A program made the translations under genes and the position numbers. The notes below the pieces were generated by a model. That model ran no database searches, was not told the DNA's origin, and worked only from the letters and a program-made list of their open reading frames with translations. From assembly GCA_963762735.1 (NCBI GenBank), contig CAVXMG010000048.1, positions 148,786 to 212,785 of the forward strand: a DNA stretch of 64,000 bases. The letters run 5' to 3'. This stretch comes from DASXKD01 sp963762735. Lineage in GTDB: Bacteria > Actinomycetota > Actinomycetes > Streptosporangiales > Streptosporangiaceae. This document shows, piece by piece, positions 44,074 to 52,995 of this stretch (within the stretch, counting starts at the first letter, position 1; every line of letters starts with the position of its first letter).

Positions 44074-44116
44074 GTCAAGCGGGCTGACCTCCGTCAGAGC
44101 GGAGGAAAACCGGAAC
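44074..44116. repeat. 43-bp direct repeat, right copy
   Basis: Same as 42388-42430, in direct orientation. The two copies bracket the GYD, TetR and SnoaL-like genes (1.64 kb). Confidence 0.85.
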
Positions 44117-44199
44117 CAGGCCGGAGGATCGCCGGCTTGTGACGGCGCGGGCCGCGCCGCGAGCCTGAAACCCCACGTCAAACCCATCAGGAGGATCCA

Positions 44200-44859
44200 A
44201 TGTTCTCGAAGAGCATGACCGCGGGAGCGGTCGCCCTGCTCGCCGCGCCGATCGTCGTGATCGCCAGCACACTCGCCCAGCCGACCCTGTCCGACGATGC
44301 GGCCAGCCAGGTGGCCGCGCTCACCAGCCACCGCGAGGCGATGATCACCGGCATGGCGCTCAACTCGATCGCTGTCGCCCTGCTCATCGCCGGCGTCATC
44401 TGGCTGGCCCTGGCGCTTGCCCCCCGCGCCCCGCGCCTGGCGATGGCGGGCGGCGTGCTTGGCGTGTTCGGCCTGCTCGCCGTCCTGTTCGAGAACGGCG
44501 TCGCCGCCGCCGGGCCTGCCATCGTCGGCGCCCTTGACCCGATCCAGGCGACAGCCGTGCTGGACCGCATCCATTCGGGCGCCCTCTCGGCGCTCGGACC
44601 GCTGGCGGTCACCGGCGATATCGGTCTCGCCCTGCTCGGCATCGCCGCCGTCAAAGCGGGAGCGCCCCGGTGGGCCGGCGCAGCGATCGTCGCCGGCGCG
44701 CTGGCCGAGGGCGCCGGCTTCGCGACCGGCACCAAGGCCCTGGTGATCACCGCGTTCGCGGTTCTATTCGTTGGCCTGCTGCAAGCCGTGCGCACCCTTG
44801 CCGCGTCCCCCGGCCCCCGGCCGGTCACCGCGGGCGTCAAGGCCGCGGCAATCTCCTGA
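44200..44859 (+). CDS. Multi-pass membrane protein, unknown family
   Basis: 219 aa, AGGAGG upstream of ATG at 44200. About six hydrophobic helices, no polar motif of known function. Similar in design to 32553-33263. It follows the 43-bp repeat. Confidence 0.6.
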   Translation: MFSKSMTAGAVALLAAPIVVIASTLAQPTLSDDAASQVAALTSHREAMITGMALNSIAVALLIAGVIWLALALAPRAPRLAMAGGVLGVFGLLAVLFENGVAAAGPAIVGALDPIQATAVLDRIHSGALSALGPLAVTGDIGLALLGIAAVKAGAPRWAGAAIVAGALAEGAGFATGTKALVITAFAVLFVGLLQAVRTLAASPGPRPVTAGVKAAAIS

Positions 44860-44947
44860 GCGCACCGCCTGGGTCCGGATGCCCGCCCTCGGCCCAGATG
44901 ATCCCGTTGGCCCGGCGCCGCGGCGCCGGGCCTGGAAGGAGACGCAA

Positions 44948-47503
44948 GTGCGGCACTACTTAGCCCTGGCACGCGGGCGACGTCAAGCTGGACCCGGGGG
45001 AAAGATGTCCCGTTCGGGGAGTGCGCGCATCCGGGCCCGGGTGTGCCTGGCCCTGGCGCTGCCGGCCTGCCTGGTCATAGCCGCGGCCGGGCTGGCCCAG
45101 CCAGCGCGTGCCGCCACCTTGCTCACGGTGAGCACCTGCGATGACATTCATCTGCGTGCTGCCGTCACCCAGGCGAACAGCGACAACGCGGACGACATGA
45201 TCCTCTTCGCCTGCAGCGGGACGATCAGCCTCACCGCCACCCTGGATATCACCGGGAACATGTTCATTAACGCCTCCGGTGCGCAGGTCACCCTCGACGG
45301 CGGATCCGCGATGAGCGTGCTGAACGTGGCAAGCGGCGTCACCTTGAAGATGACAGACCTCTCCGTTCAGAACGGCTCCGCCTCCGTCGATGGCGGCGCG
45401 CTGTACAACGCCGGGACGGCGAACATCTACGGCGGCACATTCTCGGATAACAGCGCCAGAGATGGCGGCGCGCTGGAAAACTCCGCTGGCGCGACGATGA
45501 GCATCACCGGCAGCACCTTCACTCTTAACCACGCTGCGGACTCCTACAGGGGAGGAGCGGTACACAACAGTGGCACGATGACCATCACGAGCAGCCTCTT
45601 CGTTGAAAACTTCGCCGGGATCTCGACAGGCACCGGTGCCTCCGGTGGCGCCGTTGACAACGGCGGCACGATGAGCATTTCAGGCAGCAGCTTCTATCAA
45701 AACCGCGCTGCTAACGGGGGCGCCATCTGGACGAGCACGACCCCGGCGGGCAGCATGAGCATCACGAACAGCTCCTTTATGATGAACACCGCCGGCGCCG
45801 GAGGCGCCATTGACTCCCATGCCGGCACGACGAACATCGGCTTCAGCACTTTTTGGGACGACTCCGCCCGCAGCGGCGGCAACGAGCTTCAGATCGACTT
45901 CGGCAAGGCAAATATTGTGGGGAGCATCCTGGCGAGCCAGGGCACTAACTGCGTGGGCTCCCCTGTTGATCAGGGCTACAATATGGAGTCCGGCACGGAC
46001 TGCGGGTTTACGCAGACCGGAGACCTGCAGAATGCCATCCCTGGCATACGGCAAGGAGCCAATTTCTCCCTGTACCTGGACCAGGGCAGCCGGGGCATTG
46101 ACGCCGTTCCGGCCGGCCTGTGCCCGGCCACTGACCAGAACGGCAGTGCCCGCCCGGATGATCCCGCCGAGGCCAACTGCGACATGGGTGCCGCCGAATC
46201 GGCCTACCCCCCGCCGGTCATGCTGTCGTCCTCCGCCGATCCCAGCGCGTACGGCCAGCCGGTGACGTTCACCGCAACGGTCGCGCCCACCGACGGCGGC
46301 GGCACGGTCGCCTTTTACGAGGACAACGCCACCACCCCCATCTCTGGGTGCGGCACCCAGCCGCTGACCCAGGTCAGCGGCAGCACCTACACGGCCACCT
46401 GCACCACTACGGCCGTGTCGGCCGGCACCTTCGCCCACGCCATTACGGCCAGCTACTCCGGTGACAGCGCCTACCCCGGCGCCTCCGGTGCCCTGGTCGG
46501 CGGCCAGACGGTGAACCCGGTGCCGCTGTCGGTCACCGCGTCCAGCGCGTCGATGACCTACGGGGCGGCACCGCCGGTGATCACCCCCTCGTACACCGGG
46601 TTCGTCAACGGCGACGGTCCCGGGTCGCTGCACCCGGTGCCGGCCTGCTCGACCGACGCGACGTCGTCCAGCCCGGCGGGCACGTATCCGAGCGATTGCA
46701 CCGGCGCCGCCGACCCGAACTACGTGATCAGCTACGCGGGCGGCGTGGTGACGGTGACCCCGGCCGCGACGGCACTGGCGTACACCGGCCCGCAGTCGGC
46801 CGCCCGCGGCGCCAGCTTTACGCCGGCGGCGACCCTGTCGAGCCCGGCCAGCGCATGCCAGGCCGGCCAGCAGGTGAGCTTCACGCTGAACGTCAACCCC
46901 AAGACAGCCGCCGCCCGGTCATACCCGCTGGGGTCGGCGACCACCGACGGCACCGGCGCGGCGACCGGCGCATCCGTCAGCACCTCAGGCTGGCGGGCCG
47001 GTGCCTACACCATCACCGCCAGCTACGCCGGGACCGCGGACTGCGGCGCATCCGCCAGCACAAAGCCGCTGGTGGTGACCGTCAGCGGCCTGAAGGCCGC
47101 CGGCACGGGCAGCTACCCCGTCCCCGACGCCGGCACGGTCAATGTGGACTTCGCCGTTATCGGGCATACCGGTACCTACCACGGCGGCATCACGCTGGTC
47201 AGCAAAGGCAAATGGCGGCTGACCGGCACCGACAGCGGCTACACCAAGTCCTCCGCCAGCCAGGGCACCGTGACCGGAACGGGCACCCTGTCCTGGTGGA
47301 ACCCCTCCCTGAACAACAACCACGGCGGGTGGCAGTTGGCGAGCACAGGGGTAGCATTCACCGCCAGCTTCACCGCCACGACCACGACATCACCGGGAGC
47401 CTTCGGGATCCAGATCAGCTACACGCCGGTCCCGCCGCAGCCGTCCCCACCCCCGAACTCCAGCCCGATCAGCCTGCGATCCGGGATCATCGTGATGGCC
47501 TGA
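44948..47503 (+). CDS. Secreted beta-helix protein with Ig-like and MBG domains
   Basis: 851 aa from GTG at 44948, chosen because GAAGGAG lies 6 bp upstream; ATG at 45005 would also keep the signal peptide (VCLALALPACLVIAAAGLA). Residues about 60-430 form a right-handed beta helix with repeated GG(A/T)L.NSG and MSITGSTF elements, ending in a CDMGAAES anchor-type motif. Then an Ig-like domain 3 (ADPSAYGQPVTFTATVAPTD), an MBG-like domain (ASSASMTYGAAPPVITPSYT), a further Ig-like domain and a 120-residue C-terminal part with a Pro-rich end. Typical of large adhesin-like surface proteins. Confidence 0.85.
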   Translation: MRHYLALARGRRQAGPGGKMSRSGSARIRARVCLALALPACLVIAAAGLAQPARAATLLTVSTCDDIHLRAAVTQANSDNADDMILFACSGTISLTATLDITGNMFINASGAQVTLDGGSAMSVLNVASGVTLKMTDLSVQNGSASVDGGALYNAGTANIYGGTFSDNSARDGGALENSAGATMSITGSTFTLNHAADSYRGGAVHNSGTMTITSSLFVENFAGISTGTGASGGAVDNGGTMSISGSSFYQNRAANGGAIWTSTTPAGSMSITNSSFMMNTAGAGGAIDSHAGTTNIGFSTFWDDSARSGGNELQIDFGKANIVGSILASQGTNCVGSPVDQGYNMESGTDCGFTQTGDLQNAIPGIRQGANFSLYLDQGSRGIDAVPAGLCPATDQNGSARPDDPAEANCDMGAAESAYPPPVMLSSSADPSAYGQPVTFTATVAPTDGGGTVAFYEDNATTPISGCGTQPLTQVSGSTYTATCTTTAVSAGTFAHAITASYSGDSAYPGASGALVGGQTVNPVPLSVTASSASMTYGAAPPVITPSYTGFVNGDGPGSLHPVPACSTDATSSSPAGTYPSDCTGAADPNYVISYAGGVVTVTPAATALAYTGPQSAARGASFTPAATLSSPASACQAGQQVSFTLNVNPKTAAARSYPLGSATTDGTGAATGASVSTSGWRAGAYTITASYAGTADCGASASTKPLVVTVSGLKAAGTGSYPVPDAGTVNVDFAVIGHTGTYHGGITLVSKGKWRLTGTDSGYTKSSASQGTVTGTGTLSWWNPSLNNNHGGWQLASTGVAFTASFTATTTTSPGAFGIQISYTPVPPQPSPPPNSSPISLRSGIIVMA

Positions 47504-48052
47504 ACGATCCACACCGGTCCCTGGTATCACCAATCAACTATTCACAAGAAGCCTTCGCCGCGATAGTACGGCGAGTGGGGTCCGAACTGGACGATCTGGC
47601 GTCGACGGCCTCAAAATCGGCTTAAGGCAAGTAAGCAAATAGTCGATCTGTCACCGCATGCACGGTGCCGTCGTGGCGAAGGTGCTCACTGTCGGTAACG
47701 GTCACGGCTGCGGATGCATGACCGTCAACGGATTCGGTTCACGGCGTCGGCAGTCTTGGTCGATGCTGAGCGGGCCCGGTGCCGCTGTGGCAGCGAGTCC
47801 GTGAACCGGGGGGCCTGGTCGCCAGGCGGATGAACAAGTCGGGTTCTGGCAGCGCAGATGCGACCTGCGCCGGGCAGGACTCGATCACCTGTGCGGAGTC
47901 CCGGCGCCGGGACTTGCCGGACCAGCAGCCGTGCTGTGCGGCGCCGGGGTCATGACGCGGCCGGGGTGCGGCGCGCGTTCGAGCGGCCTGGTGACGGCGG
48001 CCGCAGGATTCCCGCCAGCTGCCGTGCCCGGCAGCTAGAGCGCCGACACAGA
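47504..48052. other. Gap without a recognised gene
   Basis: No protein-like frame. It ends at a degenerate tRNA-Pro half. Confidence 0.35.
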
Positions 48053-48094
48053 CCGACGGGCGCCAGCTTGAACCGGCGACCCCTTGACCCGGAG
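48053..48094 (-). repeat. Degenerate tRNA-Pro 3' half
   Basis: Aligns with the 42-bp core: the stretch TTGAACCGGCGACCCCTTGA (plus strand) is exact, but the acceptor end and anticodon loop (CTCCGGG) are changed. It precedes copy 3 by 241 bp. Confidence 0.65.
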
Positions 48095-48217
48095 GAAAGG
48101 TCACCCGAGCTAACGGCGAAACGGCGCGCACCAGCGCGCGGACGCGTTCATTGCCTGTAACCCCTGGTCAGCGCGGCTGCGCGCGCGGGACACACCTTAC
48201 TGCTTGGTCTTCGTAAC

Positions 48218-48245
48218 GGATGGGAGCGCACATGCGCTCCCATCC
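48218..48245. terminator. Hairpin next to tRNA-Pro copy 3
   Basis: GGATGGGAGCGC-ACAT-GCGCTCCCATCC: 12-bp perfect stem. On the minus strand it lies beyond the 3' end of the tRNA half, as expected for the tRNA terminator. Confidence 0.7.
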
Positions 48246-48293
48246 ACGTCGCGAGGCCGGTTCCGCGGGCGCAGAACCAGCCTTTGACCTGCG

Positions 48294-48335
48294 TCGGGAC
48301 GGCCGGATTTGAACCGGCGACCCCTTGACCCCCAG
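48294..48335 (-). repeat. tRNA-Pro(GGG) 3' half, copy 3
   Basis: Identical 42-bp core. The sequence beyond the anticodon loop differs from copies 1, 2 and 4, and no GGCTCCC pair is found at 107 bp, so another element end is joined here. Confidence 0.8.
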
Positions 48336-48602
48336 GACATGGCGGTAGGCATTCAGCCTGGTCAATGCCGCCTTAGGGAGGATGCACTAGGTGCGGCGAC
48401 ATGCGGGTTGTCCGGGTGGATGCATAGCGTATGGTCCCAAAATGGTCCCAAGCTCTGATGGCGGCAGCCGTACTTCATGACTTGATCATGGCGGCCGAGG
48501 TGGGCTTGCTGGTGGGCCCCAGCGGTCCGGGTTCGGCTGCGGGAGGATGCTGCCGTCCAGCGGGAGACCAGCTCGGTGCCCACAGCCACCTCTGTTCGGG
48601 CG
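48336..48602. other. Gap, nothing recognised
   Basis: Between tRNA-Pro copy 3 and the NHL gene; no gene or paired motif. Confidence 0.35.
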
Positions 48603-51068
48603 TTATCCCGCCAATTCCCGGATCCGGTTATTCAAAGAGTCAGCGATCAACACGTTGCCGGCGTCTGCTGCCACCGCTTCGGGGGTGCCGAGCTCGGCTG
48701 TAGTGGCTGGGCCGCCGTCGCCATTGAACCCGTAAGTGCCATTCCCGGCAACGGTGTAGATGTCCCCTGCGGTCATCGCCTGCCCGTAAAAAGTGCCGGT
48801 GCTGGCCGCCACTACCCGGATGCGGTTGTTGTAGGTGTCGGCGATCAGCACGTTGCCCGAAGTGTCCACCGTGACACCACCCGGCAGGTCAAGTTCCGCG
48901 ACGGTGGCCGGGCCGCCGTCGCCAGAGAAACCAGGAGTGCCGTCCCCGGCGACCGTGTAGATGTCCCCGGCGGTCATCGTCTGCCCGTAGAAGGTCCCGG
49001 TCCGGGCCGCCACCACCCGGATCCGGTTGTTGCCGGTGTCGGCGATCAACATGTTTCCCGCGCCGTCTACCACCATCCCTGTCGGCTCAAAGACTCCGGC
49101 CGCGGTGGCCGGGCCGCCATCGCCGGTGTACCCGTCAGTGCCATTCCCGGCGATGGTGTAGATGTCCCCGGCGGTCATCGTCTGCCCGTAGAAGGTCCCG
49201 GTCCGGGCCGCCACCACCCGGATCCGGCTGTTGATGGTGTCGGCGATCAGCACGTTGCCCGAAGTGTCAACCCTTACCGCCTGGGGGAAATCGAGCTTGG
49301 CTGCGGTGCCCGGGCCACCGTCCCCGCCGTATCCGCGTCCGCCGGGTGATCCAGCGATCGTGTAAATATCCCCAGCCTTCATCGCATGCCCGAAGAAAGT
49401 GCCGGTGCGTTCCGCCACCACCCGGATCCGGTTGTTGCCGGCATCGGCGATCAGCAGATTCCCCGCAGCACCGGCCGCTATTCCCGCTGGAGATTTGAGT
49501 CTGGCCTCGATAGCCGGGCGGCCGTCCCCGGAGAACCCGTAGCTGCCATTCCCCGCAACGGTGTAAATGTCTCCTGCTTTCATCGCCTGCCCGTAGTGGG
49601 TGCCGCTGCTTTCTGCCACCACCCGGATCCGGTTGTTGTTGGTGTCGGCGATCAGCATGTTGCCGGCCACGTCTGCCGCCATGCCTTCGGGTTCGCCGAT
49701 CCTGGCCGCGGTGGCCGGGCGGCCGTCCCCGGAAAACCCGTTGCTGCCATTCCCCGCAACGGTGTAAATGTCTCCTGCTTTCATCGCCTGCCCGTAGTGG
49801 GTGCCGCTGCTTTCTGCCACCACCCGGATCCGGTTGTTGTTGGTGTCGGCGATCACGAGGTTGCCGGCGCCGCCAACCGTGACACCACACGGCAAGTTAA
49901 GTTCCGCGGCGGTGGCCCGGCCGCTATCCCCGGCAAACCCCGGGGTGCCGTCCCCGGCGATGGTGTAGATGTCCCCGGCGGTCATCGCCCGCCCGTAGAA
50001 GGTGCCCGCGGCAGCCGCCACCACCCGGATCCGGCTGTTGTCGGTGTCGGCGATCAGCACGTTGCCTGACGGGTCCACGGTCACACCCGCCGGGTAGGCG
50101 AGTTCTGCGGCGGTGGCCGGGCTGCCGTCCCCGGCAAACCCCGCGGTGCCGTCCCCGGCGATGGTGTAGATGTCCCCGGCGGTCATCGCCCGCCCGTAGA
50201 AGGTGCCCGTGGCAGCGGCCACCACCCGGATCCGGCTGTTGCCGGCGTCGGCGATCAGCACGTTACCGGCCGCATCGACAGCCATCCCTTTCGGGTTGCT
50301 AAGCTCGGCTGTCGTGGCCGGACCGCCGTCCCCGGCAAACCCCGCGGTGCCGTCCCCGGCGATGGTGTAGATGTCCCCGGCGGTCATCGCCCGCCCGTAG
50401 AAGGTGCCCGCGGCAGCCGCCACCACCCGGATCCGGCTGTTGCCGGCGTCGGCGATCAGCACGTTACCGGCCGCATCGACAGCCATCCCTTTCGGGTTGG
50501 CCAGCTTGGCGTGGGTGGCCGGACCGCCGTCCCCGGCAAACCCCGCGGTGCCGTCCCCGGCGATGGTGTAGATGTCCCCTGCGGTCATCGCCCGCCCGTA
50601 GAAGGTGCCCGTGGCAGCGGCCACCACCCGGATCCGCTGGTTGCCGGTGTCGGAGATCAGTACATTGCTTGCGCTGTCCGCCGTGACTCCGTAAGGAAAG
50701 AGGATCGCGGCGGTAGGAGCGGGGCCGCCATCACCCAACGGGTTGTCACTGAAAGTGCCGACACCCGCAACCGTGGTCAGCTGATCAGTCCCCGGAACGA
50801 CCTCCTGCACCGCATTCAGGTTGGGAGCATACAAATCGCCGGTTCTCGCGTCATACACAACGCTCTGCGGACCGGCAAGAGAGACCGTCGTCGCCTTTCC
50901 TGGTCCGCCCGTGCCGCCCGCCACCGTGGAGATAATCCCGGCAACCATCCCGTTGGCGCCGGGCGCCTGCACGGCCAGCCCCGCCGCCCCCAGCGGCAGC
51001 GCCACCGCGAGGCGGACGAGCAGGTGCCCCTGGCGCCGCACCCCGGCTACCGTCCGTGAATGGTTCAT
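48603..51068 (-). CDS. Secreted NHL-repeat beta-propeller protein
   Basis: 821 aa, ATG at 51068. Signal peptide about 1-40. A degenerate opening blade (STVAGG, AGPQSVVYDARTG) is followed by eleven units of about 67 residues: (P)xGVTVDxxGNVLIADTxNN, RIRVVAAxxGTFYGxAM, TAGDIYTIAGDG and GFAGDGGPATxAEL. At DNA level the units are about 201 bp and units 2-3 are near-identical, showing recent tandem duplication. No enzyme motif; a ligand-binding propeller is likely. It is the only gene between tRNA-Pro copies 3 and 4. Confidence 0.9.
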   Translation of the reverse strand: MNHSRTVAGVRRQGHLLVRLAVALPLGAAGLAVQAPGANGMVAGIISTVAGGTGGPGKATTVSLAGPQSVVYDARTGDLYAPNLNAVQEVVPGTDQLTTVAGVGTFSDNPLGDGGPAPTAAILFPYGVTADSASNVLISDTGNQRIRVVAAATGTFYGRAMTAGDIYTIAGDGTAGFAGDGGPATHAKLANPKGMAVDAAGNVLIADAGNSRIRVVAAAAGTFYGRAMTAGDIYTIAGDGTAGFAGDGGPATTAELSNPKGMAVDAAGNVLIADAGNSRIRVVAAATGTFYGRAMTAGDIYTIAGDGTAGFAGDGSPATAAELAYPAGVTVDPSGNVLIADTDNSRIRVVAAAAGTFYGRAMTAGDIYTIAGDGTPGFAGDSGRATAAELNLPCGVTVGGAGNLVIADTNNNRIRVVAESSGTHYGQAMKAGDIYTVAGNGSNGFSGDGRPATAARIGEPEGMAADVAGNMLIADTNNNRIRVVAESSGTHYGQAMKAGDIYTVAGNGSYGFSGDGRPAIEARLKSPAGIAAGAAGNLLIADAGNNRIRVVAERTGTFFGHAMKAGDIYTIAGSPGGRGYGGDGGPGTAAKLDFPQAVRVDTSGNVLIADTINSRIRVVAARTGTFYGQTMTAGDIYTIAGNGTDGYTGDGGPATAAGVFEPTGMVVDGAGNMLIADTGNNRIRVVAARTGTFYGQTMTAGDIYTVAGDGTPGFSGDGGPATVAELDLPGGVTVDTSGNVLIADTYNNRIRVVAASTGTFYGQAMTAGDIYTVAGNGTYGFNGDGGPATTAELGTPEAVAADAGNVLIADSLNNRIRELAG

Positions 51069-51515
51069 GGCGACCCCCTGCGCCGCCGCCGTCAGCTGCT
51101 AGTGCCGCCAAAGCCCAGGCGGTGGGCACGCCTGGACGCTACGACCGCGGCACGGCCGTGTCAACGGAGGCCAGCAAACCGTTAGCAACCCGGCCACAGC
51201 GGACTCGGGCGCGGCTTGGCCCGTACGCCGACTGGCTGGCATGGACGCCGGGCCGCCTCGTTGGGCTTCTAGCGCCGTGCAGGTTGGCGCCCACGTGAAG
51301 AACGTCCCCCCGTATGGAGGGCGGGTGAGCATATGCCGCTCGTGCGCTGTCCCGTCGCGGCGATCATCGCCGCAGCGCCGCAGTGCGACACGGCGCTGGC
51401 TTCTGGCACTTGACCATCGGTCAGAAGCGCCAGAAGCATGCCCGCATGTTCGATCTTGGTCCCAGAGCGCCTAGAAGGGCCGATTCAGAATTTCGAATCA
51501 GCCTTCTGACCTGTG
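51069..51515. other. Gap upstream of the NHL gene
   Basis: Should hold the NHL promoter. A weak stem (GATTC and GAATC arms at 51482-51499, with AAGG/CCTT around it) lies next to copy 4 in the terminator position. No gene. Confidence 0.35.
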
Positions 51516-51686
51516 TCGGGACGGCCGGATTTGAACCGGCGACCCCTTGACCCCCAGCCACGAATCCGGCGTCTGGCACCATCGGAGGGAGTCGAACGGG
51601 GAGCCTTTCGCCTGCAGCAACGGTCTGACTAGGTCGGGATCGGTGGAGGAGAGTCTGAGGGTGTTGGCTCCCGCAGTTGGCTCCCA
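51516..51686 (-). repeat. tRNA-Pro(GGG) 3' half plus conserved flank, copy 4
   Basis: Identical 42-bp core (51516-51557). The flank reaches TTGGCTCCC at 51664, again 107 bp beyond the core, then TTGGCTCCCAG. GAATCC, GTCTGGC, GAGTCGA and CTGCAG blocks are shared with copies 1 and 2. Confidence 0.8.
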
Positions 51687-51778
51687 GAGATCTCTGGCAG
51701 TACGTGACCCTGAACGATGACTCATCCGAGCAGGATGTTCGCTCCGTGTAGCCTGGTTCGTGGGAGGAGGTGGCCGCT

Positions 51779-51952
51779 GTGTCAGAAGTTAACGCGCATG
51801 GGACGGGTCCCGGTGGGACAACCCTGGAGCGTGACAGGGAGGAAGTCCTTTTAAAAGCGGCGCGACCCCTGCCCTCGGATGAGGAAGCGCTTATCGGTGA
51901 CCTCACTGAGGACGAGGATCGCCTCTTCCTTGAGGCCATCATGAGCGCGTGA
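51779..51952 (+). CDS. Small antitoxin-like protein (VapB-type)
   Basis: 57 aa from GTG at 51779, 8 bp after AGGAGG. KAARPLPSDEEALIGDLTED then EDRLFLEAIMSA is acidic and helical, as in C-termini of antitoxins. It overlaps the start of a PIN-domain fragment (GTGA), the usual toxin-antitoxin layout. Confidence 0.5.
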   Translation: MSEVNAHGTGPGGTTLERDREEVLLKAARPLPSDEEALIGDLTEDEDRLFLEAIMSA

Positions 51953-52158
51953 AAGTGGGTTCGCGCGGGCCCGTGGTCATTGACACCGGGGTATTCGGCG
52001 CACGACTGACACCGAGCGGCCGGTTACTCGCGGCGCTGTACCGGCCGACACTTTCCCACGCAAGCCACTGGCGAAGCCGGATCGGGTTCCAGCCTCCGAG
52101 GCAAACTGGGTACGCGGTATCCAGGGTGCTTCGCGACGGTGACCGGGCCGCAGGCTAG
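51949..52158 (+). pseudogene. PIN-domain toxin fragment
   Basis: GTG at 51949 reads GPVVIDTGVFGARLTP and LLAALYRP, the first strand and helix of a PIN domain with the first catalytic Asp, then IGFQPPRQTGYAVSRV where SFQTVAELRYG is expected. It stops at 69 codons; the domain needs about 130. Frameshifted or truncated. Confidence 0.55.
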
Positions 52159-52815
52159 TCAGCCCGCAGCAGCCCCAACCGGGCGGGTTGCGCGGTCCCT
52201 GGCGGTTACCATCAGCGGGATCACGCCGCGGACCTGCTGGGATAGCCCGTCCAGAGTGTCAGCGCGATCAGCGACGTGACCAAGCAGAGCTTGCTGGAAA
52301 AGGCCATCTAGCATCGCGTATGCGGTCGCGGCGCTGAGCCGGATGTCTTGGCCGGCGAGGTCGGCGTAGCGGCTGAGCACTCGCCAGATCATCTCCTCGA
52401 GCGTCCGGTCGATGAGCGTGACTGCCTCGCGCAGGCCAGGCTCGAACATGCTCTGGGACCGCAGGTCGTACCAGAGACTGTGCATCGGCCCCTCGTCGCG
52501 GATGGTCTCTGCGAGCTTCGCCGAGAAGGCATCGAGCAAGCCATCGGCGGAGGTGGCGTCCGCGATGACATCGTCGTAGCGGGTAACGCAACGGGCCTTG
52601 TAGTAACGCACGCAGTAGACGATCAGCTCGAGTTTGTCGGCGAAGTAGTAGTGCACCACGCCGTGGCTGAACTCGGAATTGTTCGCGATTTCGCGCAGGC
52701 TGGTGCGGGCGTAGCCGAGCTCACCGAGGGTGCGAAGCGCCGACTCGGCCAGCTCGCTGCGGCGTTTGTCGTGCTTATCGGCGGGCGCGACCCGCGCCCG
52801 GTTGACCCCGGCCAT
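52159..52815 (-). CDS. TetR/AcrR-family repressor of the adjacent catabolic operon
   Basis: 218 aa from ATG at 52815 (GGAGGG upstream). Helix-turn-helix ELAESALRTLGELGYARTSL then REIANNSEFSHGVVHYYFAD. C-terminal BetI/TetR-like domain (SAATAYAMLDGLFQQALLG). Divergent from the SDR operon; the 180-bp gap contains the CTTGAC palindrome. Confidence 0.9.
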   Translation of the reverse strand: MAGVNRARVAPADKHDKRRSELAESALRTLGELGYARTSLREIANNSEFSHGVVHYYFADKLELIVYCVRYYKARCVTRYDDVIADATSADGLLDAFSAKLAETIRDEGPMHSLWYDLRSQSMFEPGLREAVTLIDRTLEEMIWRVLSRYADLAGQDIRLSAATAYAMLDGLFQQALLGHVADRADTLDGLSQQVRGVIPLMVTARDRATRPVGAAAG

Positions 52816-52884
52816 CAACCCTCCTGCGGTGGTCCCATCCGGCCTTGGCCACCACCTTAAAGGATCGCCCTAGCGGCGTTGGAC

Positions 52885-52937
52885 ACCCGTCAAGATTTTC
52901 TGGTCGAATGTCAAGGAAAAACTTGACACACGTCAAG
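52885..52937. promoter_or_regulatory. Operator for the divergent TetR/SDR operon
   Basis: CTTGACACACGTCAAG (52922-52937) is a 16-bp palindrome with GTCAAG half-sites. Further single GTCAAG half-sites occur at about 52889 and 52909. All lie 59-111 bp upstream of the SDR start. Confidence 0.7.
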
Positions 52938-52995
52938 GGCGGACGCCTAGGTTGTGACCATCACCACAACCGAAACCGACTCGAGGAGAGCGGCG

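Noticed and set aside
48603..51068. CRISPR array or tandem DNA repeat element
   Set aside because: The 201-bp periodicity keeps one open frame with NHL motifs; it is protein repetition, without short repeats and spacers.
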